This document shows positions 15,274-22,742 of a stretch of 26,873 nucleotides of DNA, piece by piece. Origin of the DNA: JANMQK01 sp031370485. Its GTDB lineage: Bacteria > Acidobacteriota > Polarisedimenticolia > Gp22-AA2. The stretch covers positions 1 through 26,873 of the forward strand of contig JANMQK010000092.1 in NCBI GenBank assembly GCA_031370485.1, written 5' to 3'. Every line of letters starts with the position of its first letter. The stretch's first letter is position 1. Position numbers and translations under genes: made by a program. A model generated the notes under the pieces. It had not been told where the DNA came from, ran no database searches, and worked only from the letters and a program-made list of their open reading frames with translations.

Positions 15274-16884
15274 GTGCCCACAAAGTACATTTTCATCACC
15301 GGCGGGGTCGTATCCTCGCTGGGCAAGGGGCTGGCGGCTGCTTCGATAGGCCGCCTGATGGAGTCGCGCGGCTTCACCGTCACGCTGCAGAAATTCGATC
15401 CCTACCTGAACGTCGACCCCGGGACGATGAGCCCGTTCCAGCATGGCGAGGTCTTCGTCACCGAGGACGGAGTCGAGTCGGACCTGGACCTCGGCCACTA
15501 CGAGCGGTTCACCTCGACCGTCTGCACCCGGGAGAACAACTTTACAAGCGGCAAGATTTACGAGCAGGTGATCGCCAAGGAAAGGCGTGGCGACTACCTC
15601 GGCGGCACCGTCCAGGTCATCCCGCACGTCACCGACGAGATCAAGGACGCCATCCGGCGGGTCTCCAAGGGGGTCGACATCCAGATCGTGGAGATCGGCG
15701 GGACCGTCGGCGACATCGAGTCGCTTCCGTTCCTCGAGGCCATCCGGCAGTTCCGCCTCGAGGCGGGCCGGAGCAACGCGGTCTTCGTGCACCTGACGCT
15801 GGTGCCGTACATCGGTGCCGCCGGAGAGCTGAAAACCAAGCCGACCCAGCACTCGGTGCGCGATCTGCGGGCCATCGGGATCCAGCCGGATGTCCTGATG
15901 TGCAGGACCGACCGGTTCATTTCGCGGGAGATCAAGAAGAAGATCGCCCTGTTCTGCAACGTCCCCGAGGACGCGGTGATAACGGCAAAGGACGTCGACT
16001 CGATCTACGAGGTCCCCCTGGTCCTGGCCAAGGAGGGGCTCGACGCCATCCTGCTGAAGCTCCTCGACCTTCCCTATCGCGACAAGAACATCGACGAGTG
16101 GGTCCAGATGGTGGAGCGCGCCAAGTCCCCCTCCTCGGGCGAGGTGGTCGTCGGCATCGTCGGCAAGTACGTGACTTACGAGGAGTCCTACAAGAGCCTC
16201 AACGAGGCGCTCACGCACGGCGGGATCGCCAACGACGTCCGCGTCAAGCTCCAATGGATCGAGGCCGATCAGCTGACGGACGGCAAGCTGGAACAGGCGG
16301 TCGCCCCCTGCCACGGCGTTCTGGTGCCCGGGGGGTTCGGCCTGCGCGGTGTCTCGGGGATGATCGAGGCCATCCGGCACGCGCGCGAGAACCGCATCCC
16401 TTTCTTCGGCATCTGTCTCGGCCTGCAATGCGCGGTGATCGAGTTCGCCCGGAACGTCTGCGGCCTCAAGGAAGCCGATTCGGCCGAGTTCAACCCCGAG
16501 ACCCCCCACCCGGTGATCTACAAGCTCCGCGAACTGGAAGGGGTCGAGCAGATGGGCGGGAACATGCGTCTCGGCAAGTGGCCCTGTGTCCTGGTCTCCG
16601 GCAGCCTCGCCCACAAGGCCTATGGCAAGAGCGAGATCAGCGAACGCCACCGGCACCGGTACGAGGTGCAGCGAAACTATCTCGACGACATGACGCGCCG
16701 GGGACTGAAAGTCACCGGAGAGACTCCCGATCACCGTTTCGTGGAGATCGTCGAGATTCCCGATCATCCGTACTTCCTGTCCTGCCAGTTCCATCCCGAA
16801 TTCAAGTCGAAGCCGATGCAACCCCACCCGCTCTTCAGGAGCTTCATCGATGCGTGCCGGCGGTTCCGACAATCCTCCCGCTGA
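15274..16884 (+). CDS. pyrG: CTP synthase
   Basis: A 536-aa amidotransferase that makes CTP from UTP, ATP and glutamine. The N-terminal synthetase domain (about 1-270) opens KYIFITGGVVSSLGKGLAAA with the P-loop. CTP-site motifs GTVGDIES and the TKPTQHSV block are present. The glutaminase domain has the nucleophile C381 in FGICLGLQCA, and H507 and E509 in FHPEF. Length is standard. The start is GTG behind a strong GAGGAGGT ribosome site at 4-5 bases. It is embedded among Kdo genes, where CTP is consumed by KdsB. Confidence 0.97.
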   Translation: MPTKYIFITGGVVSSLGKGLAAASIGRLMESRGFTVTLQKFDPYLNVDPGTMSPFQHGEVFVTEDGVESDLDLGHYERFTSTVCTRENNFTSGKIYEQVIAKERRGDYLGGTVQVIPHVTDEIKDAIRRVSKGVDIQIVEIGGTVGDIESLPFLEAIRQFRLEAGRSNAVFVHLTLVPYIGAAGELKTKPTQHSVRDLRAIGIQPDVLMCRTDRFISREIKKKIALFCNVPEDAVITAKDVDSIYEVPLVLAKEGLDAILLKLLDLPYRDKNIDEWVQMVERAKSPSSGEVVVGIVGKYVTYEESYKSLNEALTHGGIANDVRVKLQWIEADQLTDGKLEQAVAPCHGVLVPGGFGLRGVSGMIEAIRHARENRIPFFGICLGLQCAVIEFARNVCGLKEADSAEFNPETPHPVIYKLRELEGVEQMGGNMRLGKWPCVLVSGSLAHKAYGKSEISERHRHRYEVQRNYLDDMTRRGLKVTGETPDHRFVEIVEIPDHPYFLSCQFHPEFKSKPMQPHPLFRSFIDACRRFRQSSR

Positions 16885-17725
16885 CGGCCCGCGGGTTCCC
16901 TCCCGCAAGGTGGCGGTCGGCGGGAGCCTGGTGGTCGGGGGCGGAGCGCCCCTGGCCTTCATTGCGGGTCCCTGCGTGATCGAGGGGGAGGCGCACGCCC
17001 TTACGATGGCGCGCGCCCTGTCCGCGATCTGCGGGAGGCTTGGCGTTCCCTTCATCTACAAATCCTCCTACGACAAGGCCAACCGGACCTCGAAGGACTC
17101 GTTCCGGGGTCCGGGGCTCAAGGAGGGGCTCCGAATCCTCGGCGTCGTCAAGTCGGAGGTGGGCGTGCCGGTCCTCTCCGATGTCCACGAACCGCAGCAG
17201 GCGGAGGCGGCCGCCGAGGTCCTGGATGTGCTGCAGATCCCGGCCTTCCTGTGCCGCCAGACGGACCTTCTGCTGGCGGCCGGGCGCACGGGGCGTCCCG
17301 TGAACATCAAGAAGGGGCAGTTCCTGTCCCCCTGGGACATCCGCCACGCGATCGACAAGGTGCTCGAGACGGGCAACGAGAAGGTGCTGGTGACGGAGCG
17401 CGGGACCTCCTTCGGCTACCACAATCTCGTGGTCGATTTCCGGTCTCTGGCGATCATGCGGGGTTTCGGCTATCCCGTCGTGATGGACGCCACCCATGCC
17501 GTCCAGCTCCCGGGCGGCCAGGGGGACCGTTCGGGCGGCGATGCGTCCTTCATCCCGACGCTGGCGCGCGCCGCCGCCGCGGCGGGCATCGACGCGCTGT
17601 TCTGCGAGGTGCATGACGACCCCGCCGCGGCCAGGAGCGACGGTCCGAATGCCCTCCGGCTCGACACGGTCGAGCCCCTGCTTAGGACCGTGCTCGCCAT
17701 CGACAGCGTGGTGCGAGAGGCCTGA
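16850..17725 (+). CDS. kdsA: 3-deoxy-8-phosphooctulonate synthase (Kdo-8-P synthase), metal-dependent type
   Basis: A 291-aa TIM-barrel enzyme that condenses phosphoenolpyruvate with arabinose-5-phosphate. The motifs are FIAGPCVIEGE, YKSSYDKANRTS, NIKKGQFLSPWD and MDATHAVQLPGG. The metal ligands are C42, H216, E253 and D264. Their spacing (174, 37, 11) equals that of the metal-dependent Aquifex aeolicus enzyme; metal-free KdsA has Asn at the first site. AGGAG 8 bases before the ATG at 16850 supports this start, which overlaps pyrG by 35 bases. The first 30 residues are a low-complexity extension. Confidence 0.96.
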   Translation: MRAGGSDNPPADGPRVPSRKVAVGGSLVVGGGAPLAFIAGPCVIEGEAHALTMARALSAICGRLGVPFIYKSSYDKANRTSKDSFRGPGLKEGLRILGVVKSEVGVPVLSDVHEPQQAEAAAEVLDVLQIPAFLCRQTDLLLAAGRTGRPVNIKKGQFLSPWDIRHAIDKVLETGNEKVLVTERGTSFGYHNLVVDFRSLAIMRGFGYPVVMDATHAVQLPGGQGDRSGGDASFIPTLARAAAAAGIDALFCEVHDDPAAARSDGPNALRLDTVEPLLRTVLAIDSVVREA

Positions 17726-18681
17726 TGCCGCGCGCGATCGCCCGCAAGGTCCTGGAGCTCGAGGCGCGCGCGATTCTCGATCTCCTGCCGCGCCTCGACG
17801 AGCGTTTCGAACGGGTCGTCGAGGCCCTGCACGCCTGCAAGGGCCGGGTGGTCGTGACGGGGATGGGCAAATCGGGCCTCGTCGGCGCGAAAATCGCCGC
17901 CACCTTCAACAGCACCGGTACGCCGGCCCTGTCGCTTCATCCCGCCGAGGCCTTGCACGGCGACATCGGGATGGTGGTCCCGGGGGACGTCGTGCTGGCG
18001 ATCTCCCACAGCGGCGAGACCGCCGAGCTCCTGCGGCTGCTCGAGCTCCTCAAGCGCCTGGACGTGACACTGGTCGCGTTGACCGGCAACTCCGATTCGA
18101 CGCTGGCGCGCAACGCCAAGGTCAGCCTGGATGTCGGAATCGCGGAGGAGGCTTTGCCGCTCGGTCTCGTGCCCACCGCCAGCACCACGGCGGCCATGGC
18201 CATGGGGGACGCGCTGGCGATGGCGCTCGTGGAGCGGCGCGGCTTCACAATCGAGGATTTCGCCCGCCTCCATCCGGGAGGCCGGCTCGGCATCAAGGTG
18301 CTCACGGTCGGCCACCTGATGCACTCCGGAGAGGCCGCCCCCCTCGTCCGGCCGGGGACGGGCATGCGCGAGGCCATCCGGATCATGAGCGAGAAGAAGC
18401 TCGGCATGGTCTGCGTCGCGCGGGAGGACGGCGTGCTCGAGGGTGTCGTGACCGACGGCGACCTGCGCCGGGCGGTGGGCCGCGGGCAGGATCTCCTGGC
18501 CATGCGCGTCGACGACGCCATGAGCCGCACCCCCGTCACGATCGGCCGCCGGGAGCTCGCGGCCCGCGCCCTCAGCGTCCTGGAGGCGCGGAAGATCACC
18601 TCGCTCGTCGTCGTGGACGACGCGAAGCAGATCGAAGGCGTCCTGCACATCCACGATTTGTGGCGGACGCAGCTGTTCTGA
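17725..18681 (+). CDS. kdsD: Arabinose-5-phosphate isomerase
   Basis: A 318-aa KpsF/GutQ/KdsD-family isomerase that converts ribulose-5-phosphate to arabinose-5-phosphate, the precursor for KdsA. A SIS domain covers about 30-180 (VVVTGMGKSGLVGAKIA, ISHSGETAELL). The catalytic-region block FARLHPGGRLG follows. Two CBS domains occupy about 205-318, ending VVVDDAKQIEGVLHIHDLW. The ATG shares its first base with the kdsA TGA (TGATG), so translation is coupled. Confidence 0.95.
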   Translation: MPRAIARKVLELEARAILDLLPRLDERFERVVEALHACKGRVVVTGMGKSGLVGAKIAATFNSTGTPALSLHPAEALHGDIGMVVPGDVVLAISHSGETAELLRLLELLKRLDVTLVALTGNSDSTLARNAKVSLDVGIAEEALPLGLVPTASTTAAMAMGDALAMALVERRGFTIEDFARLHPGGRLGIKVLTVGHLMHSGEAAPLVRPGTGMREAIRIMSEKKLGMVCVAREDGVLEGVVTDGDLRRAVGRGQDLLAMRVDDAMSRTPVTIGRRELAARALSVLEARKITSLVVVDDAKQIEGVLHIHDLWRTQLF

Positions 18682-18700
18682 TCATCGAAGGAGCCCGGCC

Positions 18701-19285
18701 ATGAGATGCCGCACGCCGCTGCGCCCGAGGGCGCGTCCCATCACTTTCATCCTCATGGACGTCGATGGGGTGATGACCGAGGGGGGCATCACCTACTTCG
18801 ACCAGGGGGCCGAGGCCAAGACCTTCGACGCCAAGGACGGGGTCGGCCTCTGGATCGCCCGACGCGTGGGTCTTCGAACCGGCGTGATCTCGGGGCGCTC
18901 GGGGGGCGCCGTCCGCAGGCGCGTCATGGAGTTGAAGATGGACGAGGCCCATTTCGAATCGAGGGACAAGCTGTCGGTCTACAGGGAGATACGGCGCCGC
19001 AGGCGCCTGTCCGATACGCAGATCTGCTACATCGGGGACGATCTCGTTGATTTGCCGGTGCTCGCCCGCGCCGGATTGCCCGTCGCCGTCGCCAACGCGC
19101 ACCCGGAGGTGCTGCGACGGGCGCCTTTCGTGACGCGCGCCCCGGGCGGGCGTGGCGCCATACGGGAGGTGATCGACGCGATCCTCAAGGCCCAGGGGCG
19201 TTGGAAAACCGTGATGGAGTGGTTCGAGCCTTCAGACGACGAACGGCCGGGAGAACAAACCGCCGCGGGGAGACGACGCCGATGA
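18701..19285 (+). CDS. kdsC: Kdo-8-phosphate phosphatase
   Basis: A 194-aa HAD-family C0-cap phosphatase that releases Kdo from Kdo-8-phosphate. The nucleophile and acid are D20 and D22 in LMDVDGVMTEGGI. The second motif is GVISGRSG, the third lysine is in ESRDKL, and the metal motif is YIGDDLVDLP. KdsC features such as FDAKDGVG and PVAVANAHPEV are present. The tail after about residue 165 is longer than usual and Arg-rich. GGAG lies before the ATG. The stop overlaps lapA by four bases. Confidence 0.94.
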   Translation: MRCRTPLRPRARPITFILMDVDGVMTEGGITYFDQGAEAKTFDAKDGVGLWIARRVGLRTGVISGRSGGAVRRRVMELKMDEAHFESRDKLSVYREIRRRRRLSDTQICYIGDDLVDLPVLARAGLPVAVANAHPEVLRRAPFVTRAPGGRGAIREVIDAILKAQGRWKTVMEWFEPSDDERPGEQTAAGRRRR

Positions 19286-19614
19286 ACATCCTCATCTACC
19301 TGGTGGTCTGTATTTTCTTCATCGTTCTTTTCGTCGTCGGAGTCTACAACAGCGGCGAAGTGACCGTGGACCTGGTGTTCTGGCAGATCGGGCCTGTGCC
19401 GATGGGCGCCGTGATCGCAGCGGCCGCGATTTTCGGCGTGGCGTTCGCCTGCACGATCGGCGTCATCGACGGGATCAAGATTCGCATCACGAACCGGCAG
19501 TTGCGCAGACATCTGCGCCGCCTGGAGGAGGAAGGCGACGCCCTCCGTCTGAGGCTGGCGCGTCAGGAGGGGGCCACCCCCCCGTCCGGAGGGTTCGGGC
19601 CGGCCGGCCACTGA
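19282..19614 (+). CDS. lapA: LapA-domain (DUF1049) inner-membrane protein
   Basis: A 110-aa protein with two membrane helices (ILIYLVVCIFFIVLFVVGV and MGAVIAAAAIFGVAFACTIG) separated by the NSGEVTVDLVFWQIGPVP loop typical of LapA. A basic amphipathic stretch RQLRRHLRRLEEEGDALRLR follows. In E. coli, LapA works with LapB to control LPS synthesis through LpxC turnover; no lapB is seen here. It is coupled to kdsC by ATGA and ends the Kdo operon. Confidence 0.85.
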   Translation: MNILIYLVVCIFFIVLFVVGVYNSGEVTVDLVFWQIGPVPMGAVIAAAAIFGVAFACTIGVIDGIKIRITNRQLRRHLRRLEEEGDALRLRLARQEGATPPSGGFGPAGH

Positions 19615-19624
19615 GGTTCACCTT

Positions 19625-19649
19625 CCGCCGCGGGCGCCGCACGCGGCGG
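19625..19649. repeat. Inverted repeat downstream of lapA
   Basis: CCGCCGCG and CGCGGCGG form an 8-bp stem with a 9-base loop just after the lapA stop, ahead of the larger terminator hairpin. Confidence 0.4.
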
Positions 19650-19666
19650 GTGCGCCTGAAAATGAC

Positions 19667-19693
19667 ACGGCCCGGTCGTCCCGACCGGGCCGT
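19667..19693. terminator. Strong hairpin between convergent operons, likely bidirectional terminator
   Basis: Perfect 12-bp stem (ACGGCCCGGTCG with its complement) and a 3-base loop. On the minus strand it is followed by TCATTTTC, so it best fits Rho-independent termination of the xre-secreted protein operon. It can also stop the Kdo operon. Confidence 0.8.
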
Positions 19694-19718
19694 TGAACCT
19701 CCTGCTTCAGTCCCGAGC

Positions 19719-20468
19719 CTACCGCTTGCGCATCTTGTCCTCGCCCGACTCGCCGCCGCCACCCGGACCACCGGGAGGGGCAGGCGCGTTGCCGGGCGGA
19801 ATCGGGCTGTCCATCAGATCCGTGGCGGTCTGGACCAGCACCTCCGCGACCTGACTCCTCATGACGGACCCCGCCGGCGTGGCGTAGGTGACAACCAGGT
19901 CGCTGCCTTGCAGAACGACCCCCGGATTGCGGCTGTCCGTCCTTGGTTCGCTCAACAAGATAGGCGGCGTCCACTGATCCCGGACCCGGGTGCTGAAATA
20001 GACCCCGGAGTTCCGGCCGGACTCCCACCAGACAAGGTAGGGGACCCCGGCGGCATCGAACGTGAGGACAGGGTCGAGTTGATCGTAGAACATCGGTCCG
20101 GGATCGGCATTGATAGGCACCGGCTCGGTCCAGCCCCTCCCCGTCCACATCGAAAAGCCGATGCGCTTCTGGTTGGCGATGTTCATCGGCCACACGACCC
20201 ACGGATAGGAAGTCTGCGGGTTCCGGGCAATGAACGGCGCCAGATCGCCCCGGTTGTCCCCGAGGGGGTTGAGCAGGAGATCAGCGGGCACGTAGCCTTT
20301 GACCTGCGACCAGGCGCCGGCCCGGTGTCCCTTCCCGCGCGGCACGGAAACGATCTTCTTGATGCTCCCGTCGCGGTTTAGCCGGACGGAGACTTCCGCG
20401 GGCACTGTGCCGGGAATCGCCAGCAGGAAAAGGGTTGCCGTGATCCGGGTCAGGATTCGCGCGTTCAT
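19719..20468 (-). CDS. Secreted protein of unknown function
   Basis: A 249-aa exported protein. A signal peptide covers about 1-24 (basic start, TATLFLLAIPGTVPAE). The mature part is beta-rich with repeated Trp/aromatic blocks (PWVVWPMNIANQ, GFSMWTGRGWTEPVPI, LVWWESGRNSGVYFSTR, DQWTPPILLSEP), like a sialidase or beta-propeller fragment. The last 25 residues are Pro/Gly-rich and then charged. It is translationally coupled (ATGA) to the XRE-TPR regulator. No enzymatic motif is recognised. Confidence 0.8.
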   Translation of the reverse strand: MNARILTRITATLFLLAIPGTVPAEVSVRLNRDGSIKKIVSVPRGKGHRAGAWSQVKGYVPADLLLNPLGDNRGDLAPFIARNPQTSYPWVVWPMNIANQKRIGFSMWTGRGWTEPVPINADPGPMFYDQLDPVLTFDAAGVPYLVWWESGRNSGVYFSTRVRDQWTPPILLSEPRTDSRNPGVVLQGSDLVVTYATPAGSVMRSQVAEVLVQTATDLMDSPIPPGNAPAPPGGPGGGGESGEDKMRKR

Positions 20469-21667
20469 CGGCTCACCAGAGCCTTTCCCCGCTCGATGTA
20501 CTCGTCGAACTTGTGCACTTCGGGGAAGTGCCGGTCAAGCTGCGGCCGCAGGAACTTGAGCCGGCCGAAGTAGACCTTCTCCTGGACCTGATTCGCCGAT
20601 TGCCTCGCGATTTCCCAGAGGTGGTAGGCCGTCTGGAACAGGATGTCGACATATCTCTCGTCGCCGCCATGCGCCATCAGCTCCGATTCCTCGAAGTGAT
20701 CGCGCGCCTTCTTCTGCTCGCCCTTCATGGACTGGATCTGGCCGAGGTAGAGCAGCGCGGTGGCCGAGCACCTCCGGAACCCCTCCTTGGTGGAGGCCTG
20801 CAGGGCCTCCTTCAGCTCGCGCAATCCCCGGTCGACCTTCCCGGTGACCGCGAGGCAGTAGCCGATGTTGGTCCGGATCAGGACGAGGTCATGCCGGCTG
20901 ACGATTCCTTCGAGCAGCCCCCGCGCCTCCCGGAAGCTCTCCAGCGCTCCGCCGAAGTCCCCTTGCTCGAATCGGGTCCGGGCGATGCGCAGCAGTGCGT
21001 AACCCTCGTACTCGGTGTGGCCGATCGAACGGGCGATCTCGAGGCATTTCTCCGACTCGAGGACAGCCAGGTAGGCGTCCCCTTTGTCGTCATGGGCATC
21101 GGCCAGGACCAGCAGGACAAGCGCGGTGGTGGCAGGCTCAATCTCCCGGTGCTTCCTCAGGATCAGACGAAGCTCGGTCTCGGCCAGGCTGATCTTGCCC
21201 ATCCGGAGAAGAGACCGCGCCAGGTTGAACCGCGCCCGGGCCAGGACGTCCGGGCTGACCTCGCCCTCCTTGCCGTCCTCCAGGCGGGCCAGGGCCGTTT
21301 CGTAGATTGCGTAGGCCTTGGCGAAACTCCCCTGTTCCCACTCGCGGTTGCCCTCGATGCGCAACTCCTCGTAGGACTGCTCGAGGGGGGACTCGAACTG
21401 CTGGACCCGCTCGAGGTCGAGCAAATCGGAGAAGTTCTGAATCGGGACATTAAAGATGTTGGCGAGCAGGCAGAGTTTGTCGAAGGAGGGATAACACTTG
21501 CCCCGTTCGTACCTCGAGAGTTGCGAGTTGTCGATTTCGCCCCCTTCGGCCTTCGCCTTGTCTTCGACGCGCCTGAGGGAGAGGCCGTAACCGGTCCTGA
21601 GCCGGCGGAGGTAATTGCCCAATCGAGCACTGCCCCGCAAATCCTGTTCTAGGTCCATGTGTTCCAT
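20465..21667 (-). CDS. XRE-family regulator with C-terminal TPR repeats
   Basis: A 400-aa predicted DNA-binding regulator. The N-terminal XRE helix-turn-helix (about 14-75) includes LGNYLRRLRTGYGLSLRRVE and NSQLSRYERGKCYPSFDKL. TPR-like helical repeats fill about 90-395, for example FAKAYAIYETALARLEDG, LAETELRLILRKHREIEP and GALESFREARGLLEGI. HTH plus TPR is the architecture of RRNPP-type regulators and also of other XRE-TPR proteins in many phyla. The ATG at 21667 follows a G-rich stretch; the ATG at 21658 is an alternative. A longer frame upstream is low-complexity and crosses the promoter, so it is rejected. Confidence 0.85.
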   Translation of the reverse strand: MEHMDLEQDLRGSARLGNYLRRLRTGYGLSLRRVEDKAKAEGGEIDNSQLSRYERGKCYPSFDKLCLLANIFNVPIQNFSDLLDLERVQQFESPLEQSYEELRIEGNREWEQGSFAKAYAIYETALARLEDGKEGEVSPDVLARARFNLARSLLRMGKISLAETELRLILRKHREIEPATTALVLLVLADAHDDKGDAYLAVLESEKCLEIARSIGHTEYEGYALLRIARTRFEQGDFGGALESFREARGLLEGIVSRHDLVLIRTNIGYCLAVTGKVDRGLRELKEALQASTKEGFRRCSATALLYLGQIQSMKGEQKKARDHFEESELMAHGGDERYVDILFQTAYHLWEIARQSANQVQEKVYFGRLKFLRPQLDRHFPEVHKFDEYIERGKALVSR

Positions 21668-21701
21668 CCCCCCGCCACGGTTCGAATGAGTCATCCGTTC
21701 G

Positions 21702-21722
21702 GTGGACTGGCAACTTGTCCAC
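21702..21722. repeat. Inverted repeat in the leader of the XRE-TPR gene
   Basis: GTGGAC and GTCCAC flank 9 bases, 35-55 bases upstream of the regulator start and downstream of its predicted promoter. This could be an autoregulatory operator or a leader hairpin. Confidence 0.35.
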
Positions 21723-21797
21723 GGGGCGCCCTGTGCAATACGCCAGCTTAAAAGGCAGACGCGACCGGGTCTTGCCTTCCCTGTGCCGCCGCCCGCC

Positions 21798-21828
21798 ACA
21801 ATAGTGGAGCGAGAATAAATCCGGTCAA
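21798..21828 (-). promoter_or_regulatory. Possible promoter of the XRE-TPR operon
   Basis: On the minus strand TTGACC (21823-21828) and TATTGT (21798-21803) are 19 bases apart; matches are five of six and four of six. The long spacer lowers confidence. The leader would be about 125 bases. Confidence 0.35.
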
Positions 21829-21927
21829 GAGGATATTGTAACCCAACTGCGGTGCGGACGCAGCGGGTCTGCTCTCCTTTTCCCCGGTCCTCGCCCTCCG
21901 GGCCCCCTTTCGGGACTGGCGGGGTCG

Positions 21928-21951
21928 GCGGGGCCACCGCAGGGGCCCCGC
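21928..21951. repeat. GC-rich hairpin upstream of the DUF4388 promoter
   Basis: GCGGGGCC and GGCCCCGC form an 8-bp stem with an 8-base loop, ending 3 bases before the -35 box at 21955. Possible binding site or structural element. Confidence 0.3.
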
Positions 21952-21954
21952 GGC

Positions 21955-21983
21955 TTGACAAACAAGGACCCTGTCCCTACCCT
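21955..21983 (+). promoter_or_regulatory. Promoter of the DUF4388 gene
   Basis: TTGACA (21955-21960) and TACCCT (21978-21983) are 17 bases apart. The perfect -35 also contains an in-frame TTG that would otherwise look like a start codon. The -10 is weak, with three of six matches. The leader to the ATG at 22003 would be about 12 bases. Confidence 0.45.
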
Positions 21984-22002
21984 TTGCCAGCGTCGAGGTC
22001 TC

Positions 22003-22734
22003 ATGCAGCTGCATATCAAGCCCCGCGAAGGAGTTCTGAGCAGCACAACGTTCCCGACGCTGGTCTATTCCATCATGCGTCAGGAGGAGACGGGCATTCT
22101 CACCCTGACAGGAGATGCGGCCGAGAAGTCCTGCTACCTCAGCGAGGGGCGCCCGATCTTCGCCACCTCCAGCGATCGGGACGACCGTCTCACGCAGATT
22201 CTCATGAAGGGGGGATCCATTCCCCTGGAGGTCCTCATGGAGTGCCTGGATCGGTCCCTGCGGGAGCGTCGACGTCTCGGCGCCGTCCTGCTCGAGATGC
22301 GGGCCGTCCCGGAGCACGAGCTGCGCCAGGCCCTCCAGGCGCAGATGTCGGGCATCATCGCGAGTCTTTTCCAGTGGACCCGGGGGTGGTACCGCTTCAT
22401 GCCGGGCCAGCTTCCTCCCGAGGACGCCCTGGCCCTCGACCTCAGTCCCGGCAACATCATTCTCGAGGGAATCAGGAAGATCGAGAGCTGGCAGCGGATC
22501 TGGGAAGCGGTGGGAAACCTGGATGTGTCGTACCGCATCTCCGAGGGGAAGGACGACCTGGTGCGGGAGCTGCGCCTGTCCCTGGAGGAGTGGACCCTTC
22601 TGACTCATCTCGATCGCGCCGTCACCGTCCGCGAGCTTTGCCGCGTCACGCCGATAAAGGACTTTGAGATCTGCCGGCTGCTCTGGGCCCTGTCGACGCT
22701 CGGCATCATCTCCAGGGTCGCCCGGCCGGCCTGA
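22003..22734 (+). CDS. DUF4388 (PATAN) domain protein
   Basis: A 243-aa soluble protein. The N-terminal DUF4388/PATAN domain (about 6-100) includes GVLSSTTFPTLVYSIMRQ, TGILTLTGDAAEKSCYLSEG and PIFATSSDRDDRL. A middle helical region (FQWTRGWYRFMPGQLPPEDA) and a C-terminal winged-helix-like part (TVRELCRVTPIKDFEICRLL, then ALSTLGII) follow. PATAN proteins are linked to two-component and gliding/polarity signalling in several phyla; a specific role is not known here. The ATG at 22003 follows GAGGT. Its end is 8 bases from the convergent heptose kinase gene. Confidence 0.82.
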   Translation: MQLHIKPREGVLSSTTFPTLVYSIMRQEETGILTLTGDAAEKSCYLSEGRPIFATSSDRDDRLTQILMKGGSIPLEVLMECLDRSLRERRRLGAVLLEMRAVPEHELRQALQAQMSGIIASLFQWTRGWYRFMPGQLPPEDALALDLSPGNIILEGIRKIESWQRIWEAVGNLDVSYRISEGKDDLVRELRLSLEEWTLLTHLDRAVTVRELCRVTPIKDFEICRLLWALSTLGIISRVARPA

Positions 22735-22742
22735 GCCCGTTT

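Larger units (their letters stand above)
21668..22002. other. Divergent regulatory region between the XRE-TPR and DUF4388 genes
   Basis: This 335-base gap holds no gene that I can support. It contains a minus-strand promoter (21798-21828), an inverted repeat in the regulator's leader (21702-21722), a GC hairpin (21928-21951) and a plus-strand promoter (21955-21983), each listed separately. The stretch around 21740-21840 is the most AT-rich part of the neighbourhood. Confidence 0.7.

Noticed and set aside
14797..17055. 752-aa minus-strand open frame opposite kdsB and pyrG
   Set aside because: It is antisense to conserved enzymes and shows no protein family.
21668..21961. Extended N-terminus of the XRE-TPR regulator
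   Set aside because: The extra residues are low-complexity and cross the promoter region. The helix-turn-helix begins just after the ATG at 21667.
21955..22002. TTG start for the DUF4388 protein
   Set aside because: The TTG is part of a TTGACA -35 box, and a better ATG with GAGGT follows at 22003.
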